Assembly: GCA_016776605.1 (NCBI GenBank)
Contig: JADHTB010000014.1
Span: 1-64,000, forward strand
Direction of reading: 5' to 3'
DNA: 64,000 bases
DNA from: Alphaproteobacteria bacterium
Lineage (GTDB): Bacteria > Pseudomonadota > Alphaproteobacteria > GCA-2731375
Shown here: in pieces, positions 18,303 through 27,037 of the stretch
Numbering within the stretch: the first letter of the stretch is position 1
Layout of the letters: each line of letters opens with the position of its first letter
The notes under the pieces: model-generated
Seen by the model: only the letters and a program-made list of their open reading frames with translations
Told to the model about the DNA's origin: nothing
Database searches by the model: none
Made by a program: the position numbers and the translations under genes

Positions 18303-19090
18303 ACCAGCCAGCCGCCCAAGCCGGCAGTGAACGCGTTGTCGGCATGACCTTGCTGGATTGGCCGACCGTTGTGACAGCCCGGCGGCAGGCCCGCTATCAC
18401 GCGGCGGCGGAGGTGCCGCGGAATCTTTTCGGCGATGTGGTCGATCTTTCAGTCCTGGCCAATGACACCATTCTCGCCACCTCGTATCTGAAGACCGAGG
18501 CCGTGGACGGCCTGCACGCCGGCCAGCGCATGCAGCAACATGAACCAGTGCATCTGGACGAACCCTTGACCCTGAAAGGCCGGATTGGCTCTATTCGTGA
18601 AACGGCAAAGGGCAATATCGTCACCTACGCCTTCGATTTTCAGCGCCCGAATGGCAGCGTGCCGGTGACGGGCGAGTTGATCTCGTTCCAGGTGGACCCC
18701 GCGGCCATGCGCAAAAAGGGCGCCGGGAAGCCGGTTGCGGCCGATACGGCGGGTTTCACCAAGCTGGGCCACAAGGTTTTGCGGCCCGAGCTGGTGGGGG
18801 GATATAGCTTCGAATTTCCCGGTTATCTGGTGCATTTCGATCCGAAGGAAGCCGCCGCCGTCGGCCTGCCGGCACCCGTGGCCCAGGGCTTGATGTCCCT
18901 GACCTGGATGATGGAGGCCGTGGCCATGGATGGCGTGCCCAAGGCGATCAATATCGCGGCGGATTTCCGCAGCCCGATCTTTTGGGAGGACAGCGTTGAT
19001 ATTTTCAGCCGGGGCAGCGGCGAATTGATGGTGGCCAAGGCGGATGGGTCGATCTGTTCTCTGGGCCGGGTCACCGGTCTGGTGCGCTAG
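18299..19090 (+). CDS. MaoC-like hotdog-fold protein, second of pair
   Basis: 263 residues. The frame is open from 18134, but ATG 18299 overlaps the preceding stop as ATGA and begins MNQPAAQAGSERVVG. It shares with its neighbour the early block TVVTARRQARYHAAAEV (compare VDQVRQAHYHRTTDV) and a late VGLPAPVAQGLMSLTWMMEA, so the pair arose by duplication. A hydratase or thioesterase role on CoA esters is inferred from the fold and the acyl-CoA dehydrogenase next door. The TAG stop lies at the edge of a short palindrome. Confidence 0.65.
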   Translation: MNQPAAQAGSERVVGMTLLDWPTVVTARRQARYHAAAEVPRNLFGDVVDLSVLANDTILATSYLKTEAVDGLHAGQRMQQHEPVHLDEPLTLKGRIGSIRETAKGNIVTYAFDFQRPNGSVPVTGELISFQVDPAAMRKKGAGKPVAADTAGFTKLGHKVLRPELVGGYSFEFPGYLVHFDPKEAAAVGLPAPVAQGLMSLTWMMEAVAMDGVPKAINIAADFRSPIFWEDSVDIFSRGSGELMVAKADGSICSLGRVTGLVR

Positions 19091-19112
19091 AGTGGTTTCA
19101 AATTTGTCTAAA

Positions 19113-19182
19113 CCACCCGCTCCCCCGGCCCAACCACCCATAGATGGTACCCTCGGGGTGGTTGGGCCGGGGGAGCGGGTGG
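19113..19182. repeat. Perfect 27-bp GC-rich inverted repeat
   Basis: Left arm 19113-19139 (CCACCCGCTCCCCCGGCCCA...) and right arm 19156-19182 are exact reverse complements over 27 bases, with a 16-base loop. A smaller hairpin, GTGGTTT...AAACCAC (19092-19116), precedes and touches it. There is no T-run, so it is not a standard intrinsic terminator, although it could block transcription or translation. It lies between the MaoC-like and Sua5 genes and argues for a Sua5 start downstream of it. Confidence 0.85.
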
Positions 19183-19206
19183 CTCGGCATTATGTGCGCT
19201 AGCACC

Positions 19207-20154
19207 ATGGTTCCGATGGGCCGCGCCGATCGGCCCGAAGACTTAGCCAAGGCGGCAGAGCTTTTGCTGGCGGGCCAACTGGTGGCTTTTCCAACAGAGA
19301 CGGTCTATGGCCTGGGCGCCGATGCCACCAATGGGGCGGCGGTCGCTGCGATCTTCGCGGCCAAACGGCGCCCTGACTTCAATCCCCTGATCTCCCACCT
19401 GGCCAACACGGCCATGGTTGCGGAATTCGCCCATTGGAACCCTGCCGCCCACGCCCTGGCGCAGGTCTTTTGGCCTGGTGCCCTGACCCTTGTATTGCCC
19501 CGCCGGGCGGATTGCGCCATTGCCCATATAGCCTGTGCCGGGTTGGACAGCGTTGCCTTGCGGGTGCCCAGCCATCCCGCCGCCCATGCCTTGTTGGCGG
19601 CGGTCGGCCGTCCCGTCGCCGCCCCCTCGGCCAACCGGTCCGGCCGTATCAGCCCCACCACGGCGGCCCACGTGGCCCAGGAATTGGGCGACGAAGTAGC
19701 CTTGATTCTGGACGGCGGGCCATGTGGCATAGGCCTGGAGAGTACCGTCGTCGGTTTTCATCACGAACGCCCCGTGTTGCTGCGGCCTGGCGGTATAACG
19801 GTGGAGCAGTTGCAGGCCGTGGTCGGCGAGCTGGAAATAGGCGTGGAGACACCCGGCGCGCCCAGTGCGCCCGGCCAACTAGCCAGCCATTATGCCCCGG
19901 ACAAGGCCCTGCGCCTGAATGCGGTGGACGTGGCAATTGGCGAAGTTCTGCTGGGCTTTGGCCCCGGCTGTGCTGGTGATCATAATCTCAGCCCCAGCGG
20001 CGATTTGATCGAGGCGGCGGCCAGGCTGTTCGCCATGTTGCGGCAACTGGACCAGGGACCTGGCGAGGCCATTGCCGTCGCGCCTATTCCCGAACATGGT
20101 TTGGGGCAGGCCATCAATGACCGGTTACGCCGGGCCGCCGCGCCACGGCCTTGA
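19207..20154 (+). CDS. tsaC: L-threonylcarbamoyladenylate synthase (Sua5/YciO/YrdC family, long form)
   Basis: 315 residues from ATG 19207; the frame is open from 19144 but that would encode part of the hairpin. It makes threonylcarbamoyl-AMP from Thr, bicarbonate and ATP for the t6A37 modification of tRNAs. The YrdC domain shows VAFPTETVYGLGADATNG, FWPGALTLVL, VALRVPSHP and APSANRSGRISPTTA. A C-terminal Sua5 domain follows the linker SAPGQLASHYAP, a conserved element of the two-domain Sua5 type. It precedes an unrelated FAD oxidoreductase gene. Confidence 0.93.
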   Translation: MVPMGRADRPEDLAKAAELLLAGQLVAFPTETVYGLGADATNGAAVAAIFAAKRRPDFNPLISHLANTAMVAEFAHWNPAAHALAQVFWPGALTLVLPRRADCAIAHIACAGLDSVALRVPSHPAAHALLAAVGRPVAAPSANRSGRISPTTAAHVAQELGDEVALILDGGPCGIGLESTVVGFHHERPVLLRPGGITVEQLQAVVGELEIGVETPGAPSAPGQLASHYAPDKALRLNAVDVAIGEVLLGFGPGCAGDHNLSPSGDLIEAAARLFAMLRQLDQGPGEAIAVAPIPEHGLGQAINDRLRRAAAPRP

Positions 20155-20191
20155 TCTTGTTGCTTGCTCGGAAAAGCGTTACATCATTCCC

Positions 20192-21643
20192 ATGGATTCA
20201 AGTAAGGAACAATCAGCCGCTCAGCCAAACGCCGTTGCGGCGACGGTTTTGGAGCGGATAAAGGCGGCCGTGGGCCCAAAGGGTTACACCGTGGATCCGG
20301 CGGAAATCGCGCCCCATTGCCAATCCTGGCGCGATAACTGGCACGGCTGGGTGCCCATGGTGGTGAAGCCGGCGAATGTGGACGAAGTCGCCGCCGTGGT
20401 CGCCATATGCGCGGAAAGCGGCACCCCCATCGTACCCCAAGGCGGCAATACGGGTTTGACGGGCGGCGGCCAGCCGCATGCCAGCGGCACCGAAATCATC
20501 ATCTCTACCTCGCGCATGAACAGGGTCCGCGAGATCGATATCCTGAACAACACCATGACGGTGGAGGCCGGCTGTATCCTGGCCGAGCTGCAAGTGGCGG
20601 CGGCGGATGCGGACCGTTTGTTTCCGTTATCCCTGGCGGCGGAAGGCTCCTGTCAGATCGGCGGCAATCTGTCCACCAATGCCGGGGGCACTCAGGTACT
20701 GCGCTATGGCAACGCCCGCAATCTGGTGCTGGGCCTGGAAGTGGTATTGCCCGACGGGCGGATCTGGGATGGCCTGCGTGGTCTACGTAAAGACAATACG
20801 GGTTATGACCTGAAACAGCTGTTCATCGGTGCGGAAGGCACCCTTGGCATGATTACGGCGGCGGTGTTGAAACTGTTTCCGAAACCCACCGAGATACAGA
20901 CCGCCCTGGTCGCGGTGCCGGACCCGACGGCGGCCCTGGCGCTGTTGAGCCGCGCCAGCGAAATGCTTGGCGAGCAGGTCTCGGCGTTCGAGTTGATCCA
21001 GCGCCGGGCCATTGATTTTGTTTTGCAGCATGTGCCCGATGTCACCGACCCCATGGCCCAGGTCCATCCCTGGTATGTCTTGATGGAGGTTTTTGGCCAG
21101 GGCGAGCCGGACAGCCTGCGCGACACGGTCGAGGCGGTGCTGGGCGACGGGCTTGAGGCTGGCGAAGTGCTGGATGCGGTGCTGGCGGCGAACCGGGCCC
21201 AAGGCCAGGCGCTGTGGAAAATTCGCGAGTCGATCCCCGAGGCGCAGAACCATGAAGGCCAGTCGGTAAAGCATGATGTCTCGGTGCCCCTGTCGCGGAT
21301 CGCTGAATTTCTCGAGCGGGCGGATCTGGCGCTGGCGGCGGCCTATCCGGGCGTTCGCTGCGTTGCCTTTGGTCATATTGGCGATGGCAACATGCACTAC
21401 AATCCGGCCCAGCCCCTGGCCGCCGACGGCGCGGATTTCGCGGCGGAATATGGCGCCATCAACCGCATCGTGCATGATTTAATCGCAGAGCTGAATGGCT
21501 CCATCAGCGCTGAACATGGCCTGGGCCGCCTACGCCGCGAGGAGGTTCTGCGTTATAAATCAAGCGTCGAAATGGACCTGATGCGGAGCGTGAAAAAGGC
21601 CCTCGATCCCGACGATATCATGAACCCTGGCAAGGTGGTTTAA
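20192..21643 (+). CDS. FAD-binding oxidoreductase (GlcD / D-2-hydroxyacid dehydrogenase family)
   Basis: 483 residues from ATG 20192. The PCMH-type FAD domain contains PQGGNTGLTGGGQPH and GNLSTNAGGTQVLRYGNARN. The C-terminal cap has AFGHIGDGNMHYN and the terminal EHGLGRLR, which in this family bind the 2-hydroxyacid carboxylate. Members oxidise D-lactate, glycolate or D-2-hydroxyglutarate and pass electrons to a quinone or ETF. The single-subunit form without an iron-sulfur domain is most like D-2-hydroxyglutarate or D-lactate dehydrogenases. The MFS transporter gene follows after one base and may import a hydroxyacid. Confidence 0.9.
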   Translation: MDSSKEQSAAQPNAVAATVLERIKAAVGPKGYTVDPAEIAPHCQSWRDNWHGWVPMVVKPANVDEVAAVVAICAESGTPIVPQGGNTGLTGGGQPHASGTEIIISTSRMNRVREIDILNNTMTVEAGCILAELQVAAADADRLFPLSLAAEGSCQIGGNLSTNAGGTQVLRYGNARNLVLGLEVVLPDGRIWDGLRGLRKDNTGYDLKQLFIGAEGTLGMITAAVLKLFPKPTEIQTALVAVPDPTAALALLSRASEMLGEQVSAFELIQRRAIDFVLQHVPDVTDPMAQVHPWYVLMEVFGQGEPDSLRDTVEAVLGDGLEAGEVLDAVLAANRAQGQALWKIRESIPEAQNHEGQSVKHDVSVPLSRIAEFLERADLALAAAYPGVRCVAFGHIGDGNMHYNPAQPLAADGADFAAEYGAINRIVHDLIAELNGSISAEHGLGRLRREEVLRYKSSVEMDLMRSVKKALDPDDIMNPGKVV

Positions 21644-21644
21644 C

Positions 21645-22865
21645 TTGGGCCAGGCCGGTGCGGCGCTGCCTGGGCGGAGCCGTTGGGGTGTTGTCGCCGT
21701 TGCCCTTGCAGCCGGTATCGTCGCCGCTGTCCAGGTTGGCAAGGTGCCGCCCCTGATAATTCTTTTGCAGGCGGAATTGGGGCTGTCGCTGGTGGCGGCC
21801 GGCTGGTTGGTCTCGCTATTTAATCTGAGCGGCGCCCTGTTCGGGGTGATGGGCGGCGCCATGGCCGACAAGTTGGGCGCCCAGCGGGTGTTGATGGTGG
21901 GGCTTGGCGGCATGGCATTGGCCGGCTTCGGCGGGGCCATGGCGCCCGATCCGGCCTGGTTGTTGTCCTTTCGGGTCGTTGAAAGCGCTGCATTCTTATG
22001 CTGCGTGGTGACCGCGCCGCGCTTGATCGCGGCCGCCACGGTTCTGCGCCAGCGCAATCTGACCATGGGCGCCTGGGGCAGTTTCATGCCGATCGGCATG
22101 GCGCTGGCGCTGTTGGGCGCGCCGCCCATCGCGGCCCGTTTCGGCTGGCAGGGTGTCTGGCTGGCCGCTGCCGGGCTGGCTGTGATCTGCCTGCTGGCGG
22201 TTGTCTGGGTCACCGCGCCAAAACGTTGGCCACAGGCGCCCGGCGTTGGCGAGGCATTACCCTGGCGGAGCCTGGCCCAGGCGGTTTTGCGTCCGGGACC
22301 GATCGTGATGAGCCTTTGTTTTGTCTTGTACGCGGTGCAGTTTTTTGCCGTTGCGTCCTGGCTGCCGACCTATTTGATCGAAGTCCTGGCCTATACGCCG
22401 GGCCGGGCCGGCGTGGCGGCCGCGCTGGTGGTTGGCGGCAATGCGATGGGCAATTTGTCAGGGGCGTTGCTGTTACATTGCGGGGTCCGCCGCTGGCGGT
22501 TGATACTGCTGGCCTTCATCATGATGCTGATCTGCAGCGGCGGCATCTTTTCCACCGCCATGCCGATCATCTGGAAGCTGCCCCTGGCCTTCGCCTTCAA
22601 TTTCTTTGGCGGCCTGTTGCCAGCCGCCATTCTGGCCGCGACCGCCGTCCACGCGCCGCGTCCCGCGATGATCGGTACGGTTAACGGCATTGTCGTTCAG
22701 GGCGCCAACATTGGCAGTTTGATCGGGCCGCCGGCCATGGCTTTCATGATCGCCGGTTTTGGCGGCTGGACCGGAACCTATTGGCTTATGGCCGGTTGCA
22801 GCCTGCTGGGCGTCGGGTTGGCCATATGGCTGGGCGTCATCGAACGGCGCCTCGGCATTACCTAG
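21645..22865 (+). CDS. MFS transporter (CynX/NimT-like)
   Basis: 406 residues with about 12 hydrophobic segments; LVSLFNLSGALFGVMGGAMA and the loop ADKLGAQRVLMV form the MFS motif A region. The only start that keeps the first helix is TTG 21645, one base after the preceding stop, so translation is probably coupled to the oxidoreductase gene. The substrate is unknown. An organic anion is plausible from the neighbour. The TAG stop at 22863-22865 is the first triplet of a 31-bp palindrome. Confidence 0.85.
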   Translation: MGQAGAALPGRSRWGVVAVALAAGIVAAVQVGKVPPLIILLQAELGLSLVAAGWLVSLFNLSGALFGVMGGAMADKLGAQRVLMVGLGGMALAGFGGAMAPDPAWLLSFRVVESAAFLCCVVTAPRLIAAATVLRQRNLTMGAWGSFMPIGMALALLGAPPIAARFGWQGVWLAAAGLAVICLLAVVWVTAPKRWPQAPGVGEALPWRSLAQAVLRPGPIVMSLCFVLYAVQFFAVASWLPTYLIEVLAYTPGRAGVAAALVVGGNAMGNLSGALLLHCGVRRWRLILLAFIMMLICSGGIFSTAMPIIWKLPLAFAFNFFGGLLPAAILAATAVHAPRPAMIGTVNGIVVQGANIGSLIGPPAMAFMIAGFGGWTGTYWLMAGCSLLGVGLAIWLGVIERRLGIT

Positions 22866-22894
22866 AGCGGTTCAGAATAACCCGGAACCGCTCT
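22864..22894. repeat. 31-bp palindromic element (short AGAGC family)
   Basis: AGAGCGGTTC-agaataacccg-GAACCGCTCT is a 10-bp perfect stem. It sits between convergent genes and supplies the TAG of the MFS gene. The same sequence recurs partially at 267-290 on the other strand. It may act as a bidirectional terminator. Confidence 0.75.
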
Positions 22895-22907
22895 AAATCG
22901 CCGATGA

Positions 22908-23606
22908 CTAAAACAGGCTGCCTTGGGCCGGGATTATCCGCGCCGGTTGCAGGCAAGCGGCATCGTCGTTGCGGGGACTGTTGACCCGATGGGATACGGG
23001 GCGGGCCCGCAGGCGCGGCGCCTGCTCGGGCGCGAACAATTCCGGCGATGGCATGGTGTTGGGATCCAGCCAGTCAGCATGGTCTTGTTTCCGCAGGATC
23101 ACCGGCATGCGGTGATGGATCGGGCGCAATGCCAATGCCGCCGCCGTCGTCAGGATGGTGAAGCTGACGGTTTCCGCACCCTGGCCATCCGACCAGGTTT
23201 CCCACAGACCCGCAAAGACAAAGGGTTCGCCATCGATCCGGCTGATCCAGTAGGGCTGTTTGCCGCCCTCGATTTTTTGCCACTCATAGAAACCGTCGCT
23301 GGGTACCAGACAACGGCGCTGGCGGTAGGCCGCGCGAAAGGTTGGCTTTTCCGCCGCCGTTTCGCAGCGCGCATTGATCTGGCCGGCACCCCCGTCCGGT
23401 CCTCGGCTCCAACCGGGGAGCAAGCCCCAGATCATGCCCACCAGTTCCTGGCCGCCGCTATCGCTGCCCTGGCGCACGACCGGCGCGATCTGGCTGGGTG
23501 CGATATTAAAGCGTGGCTGCGCCCAGGCCCCCGTTACCCCTGCCGGCAGGTCAAACAGCAGGCGCATGGCGTCTTCGGGCGAGGTTAAGCTATAGCGGCC
23601 ACACAT
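22908..23606 (-). CDS. SOS response-associated peptidase / SRAP family (YedK, HMCES-like)
   Basis: 232 residues beginning MCGRYSLTSP, where Cys2 is the residue that forms a covalent thiazolidine link with abasic sites in single-stranded DNA after Met removal. Other conserved elements are FNIAPSQIAPVV, NARCETAAEKPTF with the active-site Asn-Ala-Arg, GFYEWQ, and HHRMPVIL with the catalytic His. It protects abasic sites during replication. It is monocistronic and converges with the MFS gene. Confidence 0.93.
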   Translation of the reverse strand: MCGRYSLTSPEDAMRLLFDLPAGVTGAWAQPRFNIAPSQIAPVVRQGSDSGGQELVGMIWGLLPGWSRGPDGGAGQINARCETAAEKPTFRAAYRQRRCLVPSDGFYEWQKIEGGKQPYWISRIDGEPFVFAGLWETWSDGQGAETVSFTILTTAAALALRPIHHRMPVILRKQDHADWLDPNTMPSPELFAPEQAPRLRARPVSHRVNSPRNDDAACLQPARIIPAQGSLF

Positions 23607-23783
23607 CTTAGAAGTTTAACACAAATATAATAATGCCAAGTGGTTAAGCCGCGTCGTTAATAACCGTTAGGAGTTTGTTTGTCTTATTTTGTCACAAATG
23701 CACCTGCAATGGAGAACATTGCTGGAGGATTTTGGTGCGGTTGGGTCAATGAACCGCCGCCCGCGTGACGAGGACGATTGTAC

Positions 23784-25649
23784 ATGGGGAGTATCGCGTT
23801 AAGGCACGACCAGGGTGAGGGGCAACCCGGCACCGCCGTTAGCCGTGCTTTCAAATTGGATGATGCGGGGCCGGACGATGCCGGGACGGCGCCCGGCCTT
23901 GCCTTAACCCGTGCCTCAAATATTGCCTCAATCGTGGCTCTATTGGTCTTTGCCCTTGTCGCTGGGCTTACGGTGCTGATAACCGTTGCGGCTCAGCCGA
24001 TGCTGGGCCTGTCCATGCCGCCGCCCGTATTGTTCCTTTTTGGCGTATCTGGGTTATTGCTCTCCGTTACATCCTCGTTGGCCATGCGCCGGGCTATTCT
24101 GCGTATGGTGACAACCGTGATCGAGGCGGAGGCCGCGCCAAAGACCGATTTGCTGTATGCAATGGTGGACCACGTGCCAGAAGGCATCGCCCTGTGGGAC
24201 AAGGACGACCGGTTGGTTCTGTGTAATCAGACCTATCGTGATATTTTTTCCCGTCTCGAGCAATATTTGCAGCCTGGCGTACATTTCGACGATGTGCTGA
24301 ATGCCGAATTGAGCGCAGCTTATATTCCAGCTGCCAATGCCTCTCGCTGGCTGGAACAGCGCCAGCAACGCCATTGGATTGGTGATGTCAGCGAACGGCG
24401 TCATATTGAAGGCCGCGATTATGAGATTATAGATTCCCTGTGCGCCGGTGGCGGCACCCTAACTCTGGTCAGCGATGTCACAACGCTGAAAACCAGGGAG
24501 GCGGAATTGCGCGATGCCCAGGAACGCTATTCCCTGGTCTCCCTGGCCTCGAACGAGGGGCTATGGGACATGGACATGCGCACCAACCGCTTTTACATTT
24601 CTCCCCGGGTGCTATCCATCATTGGCGCGCAAAGCAACCCCGCCGGTTTTCGCTGGGAAGACTGGATTGCCGCGATCCATCCCGATGACCTGAACAGTTA
24701 CCATCTGTGTTGGCAGGCGCATATGGATGGCGACAGCCGGATTTTTGATGTGGAATACCGGGTCTGCCACAGCAATGGCGAACATCGCTGGATCGCCGAC
24801 CGGGCTCTGGCCTTGCGCGATTCTACCGGCCGCGCCTATCGCATTGCCGGTTCGGTAACCGATATTACCAGCCGGAAACTGGCGGCGGTGGAGATGTTGG
24901 AAGCCAAGGATGCCGCGGAAATCGCGAGCCGCGCCAAGACCCGGTTTTTGGCCAATGTCAGCCATGAATTGCGCACGCCGTTGAATTCCATCATTGGCTT
25001 TTCCGATCTGCTGAGAGATACCGGCAACGGACAGTTTTCAGGCGAAGATCACGACGAATTTTTACAGTCCATCAATCAGGCGGGCCGTGAACTGTTGCTG
25101 GTCATCAATGACATTCTGGATATGTCGCGGATTGAATCGGGTGAACTGAAGCTGGCGGAAGGTGCCGTGCAACTGGATGCGTGTATCGGTTCATGCCTTG
25201 CCATGATCGCCGATCAAGCTGCGGCCAAAGGCCTGGCAATAACGGAAAGCCTGCCGCCCGAGATGCCCCGTCTGATCGGCGATCGGGCAAAGATCAAACA
25301 AATGTTGCTGAACCTGTTGACCAACGCGATCAAATTCACCGATCCGGGCGGCAATATAGAGGTTGGTGTTGAAATTAAGCCCGGCGCCGGTGTGGAACTG
25401 TTCGTGCGTGACAGCGGTGTCGGTATGGACGCGGCGGAGATGCAGCGGGCGCGGTTGTCCTTTGCCCAGCTCAACGATACCCCAAGCCGGCCGCATGGTG
25501 GCCTGGGCCTTGGTTTGGCGATCACCATGGCCATCGCTGAATTGCATGATGGCAGCCTGGAACTGAAATCGGAACCGGGCATGGGAACCCAGGCGACTCT
25601 GCATTTCCCCGCCGAACGGATAGTATCAGCGCTGGCTGGTATTAAATGA
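23784..25649 (+). CDS. Membrane PAS-domain sensor histidine kinase
   Basis: 621 residues from ATG 23784 (ribosome site GAGGA). Two membrane helices lie at about 46-70 and 80-100 with almost no periplasmic loop. A PAS domain follows at about 125-235 ([18 protein letters not shown]), then a second PAS/PAC at 245-365 ending [10 protein letters not shown]. The HisKA domain has the phospho-acceptor His394 in [20 protein letters not shown]. ATPase boxes are [20 protein letters not shown] and GGLGLGLAI. There is no receiver domain and no adjacent response regulator, so it is an orphan kinase. The efflux genes downstream are separated by about 120 bases. Confidence 0.9.
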   Translation: MGSIALRHDQGEGQPGTAVSRAFKLDDAGPDDAGTAPGLALTRASNIASIVALLVFALVAGLTVLITVAAQPMLGLSMPPPVLFLFGVSGLLLSVTSSLAMRRAILRMVTTVIEAEAAPKTDLLYAMVDHVPEGIALWDKDDRLVLCNQTYRDIFSRLEQYLQPGVHFDDVLNAELSAAYIPAANASRWLEQRQQRHWIGDVSERRHIEGRDYEIIDSLCAGGGTLTLVSDVTTLKTREAELRDAQERYSLVSLASNEGLWDMDMRTNRFYISPRVLSIIGAQSNPAGFRWEDWIAAIHPDDLNSYHLCWQAHMDGDSRIFDVEYRVCHSNGEHRWIADRALALRDSTGRAYRIAGSVTDITSRKLAAVEMLEAKDAAEIASRAKTRFLANVSHELRTPLNSIIGFSDLLRDTGNGQFSGEDHDEFLQSINQAGRELLLVINDILDMSRIESGELKLAEGAVQLDACIGSCLAMIADQAAAKGLAITESLPPEMPRLIGDRAKIKQMLLNLLTNAIKFTDPGGNIEVGVEIKPGAGVELFVRDSGVGMDAAEMQRARLSFAQLNDTPSRPHGGLGLGLAITMAIAELHDGSLELKSEPGMGTQATLHFPAERIVSALAGIK

Positions 25650-25770
25650 AGCCTTTCCGGAGGCGGTCGTAAAACCCGCCCTTCGAACCGAAAAATTTTG
25701 ATGGCTTGAATAGCCCGGCTTGCGATGCCACCTTGCGGTTCCGTTCTTAATTGAAGTGATCGCTGAATTC

Positions 25771-26937
25771 ATGAAACTGCGTCAATTTATCCGCGTTAAC
25801 CTACGGTTCGCGGCCTTTTTGCCGGCCATGATCATGGTTTCGGTCATGCTGTTGCATGCCTATCCAGGCTTGGCCCAGAATACCTCGTCGCAAAAGACCG
25901 TGGCAAAAAAGGCCGTGAACGCCGCCTTGGTCGGTGTCGACAAAGTGCAGTCAGAAATTGTCTCGCAAACCTTTCCCGTCATCGGGCGCCTCGTCGCGCG
26001 GCAGTCCGGTGTCGTGGCGGCGCGGGTTGCTGGCCCGGTGGCCGAGATGCGGGCCGCCGTGGGTGATCGAATGAAAAAGGGCGACGTGCTGGCCGTGCTT
26101 GTGCGCGAGCAGCTGCATTGGGTGCACGAACGGCGGGCCGCCGAAGTGACCTCCCGCAAGGCCCAATTGGCGGGGCGCGAGGCGGAACTTACGATGAGAC
26201 ATCAGGAAATGGAGCGCTTGGAAAAGCTGCGGAAAAACAAGTCCGCCGCACATCGTGAATCCAAATTCGATGACATGCGCCAGCAGGTCGCAATTTTAAA
26301 CAGTCAAGTCGCCGAAGCCGCGGGCCGGCTGTTGCAGGCCGAGGCCGATGCTCATCTGGCTCAGATCGACCTGCGTTACACTACCGTCACAGCTCCCTTT
26401 TCCGGTGTCGTCACCCAACGCCACACCGATGTGGGCGCATATTTGAATGTCGGGCAGCCGGTCGTCACGATGATCGACGACAGCGCCCTGGAGGTAGAGG
26501 CCGAAGTGCCGGCCGACCGGCTTGCGGGTTTACTGGCGGGCGCGGAAGTCACGGTGGGGATCAACGATCAAACCTTCACGGCCAAGGTCCGCGCCGTGGT
26601 GCCCCAGGAAAATCCACTGACCCGGACCAGGGCGGTCCGCTTCTCCGCCGATATGGCGGCCCTGCTGGGCCGGCTGGCCGGCAATCAGAGCGTTACGGTG
26701 GCCATCCCCGTCAACGCCGGGCAAAAAGTCATTTCCGTACACAAGGATGCGATTCTAAAACGCCGCGGCAATGATATGGTATTCCTGATCGAGAACGGCG
26801 TGGCCCAGCCACGCAATATTTCGATTGGCGAAGGGGTGGGGGGACGGTTTGTGGTGCGGAATGGTTTGAAGGTCGGCGATGTGGTGGTCATACGTGGCAA
26901 CGAGCGGCTGTTTCCCGGACAGGCCGTGCGCTTTTGA
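25771..26937 (+). CDS. RND efflux periplasmic adaptor (membrane fusion protein)
   Basis: 388 residues from ATG 25771. The signal sequence FAAFLPAMIMVSVMLLHAYP ends in GLAQ. A lipoyl-like half-motif (GVVAARVAGPVAEMRAAVGD) is followed by a coiled-coil hairpin of about 80 residues (RRAAEVTSRKAQLAGREAEL onward) and the second lipoyl half with YTTVTAPFSGVVTQRHTDVG. The barrel domain contains VVTMIDDSALEVEAEVPADR. It joins the inner-membrane RND pump encoded 100 bases downstream to an outer-membrane channel. No TolC-like gene is in the window. Confidence 0.9.
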   Translation: MKLRQFIRVNLRFAAFLPAMIMVSVMLLHAYPGLAQNTSSQKTVAKKAVNAALVGVDKVQSEIVSQTFPVIGRLVARQSGVVAARVAGPVAEMRAAVGDRMKKGDVLAVLVREQLHWVHERRAAEVTSRKAQLAGREAELTMRHQEMERLEKLRKNKSAAHRESKFDDMRQQVAILNSQVAEAAGRLLQAEADAHLAQIDLRYTTVTAPFSGVVTQRHTDVGAYLNVGQPVVTMIDDSALEVEAEVPADRLAGLLAGAEVTVGINDQTFTAKVRAVVPQENPLTRTRAVRFSADMAALLGRLAGNQSVTVAIPVNAGQKVISVHKDAILKRRGNDMVFLIENGVAQPRNISIGEGVGGRFVVRNGLKVGDVVVIRGNERLFPGQAVRF

Positions 26938-27037
26938 CCGTCGCCATTTCCATGCGTGCTGGGCGTCAGCATCCTGTGCCGGGTAGCCCCATGCGCCATA
27001 TGCACCGTATGCACAATGGCCACCCAGGGGCCGGATC

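Noticed and set aside
20783..21475. 230-residue antisense frame within the FAD oxidoreductase gene, and many similar antisense frames in GC-rich genes
   Set aside because: They lack ribosome sites and recognisable motifs, and their composition (His/Gln/Arg/Gly-rich) is typical of antisense shadows.
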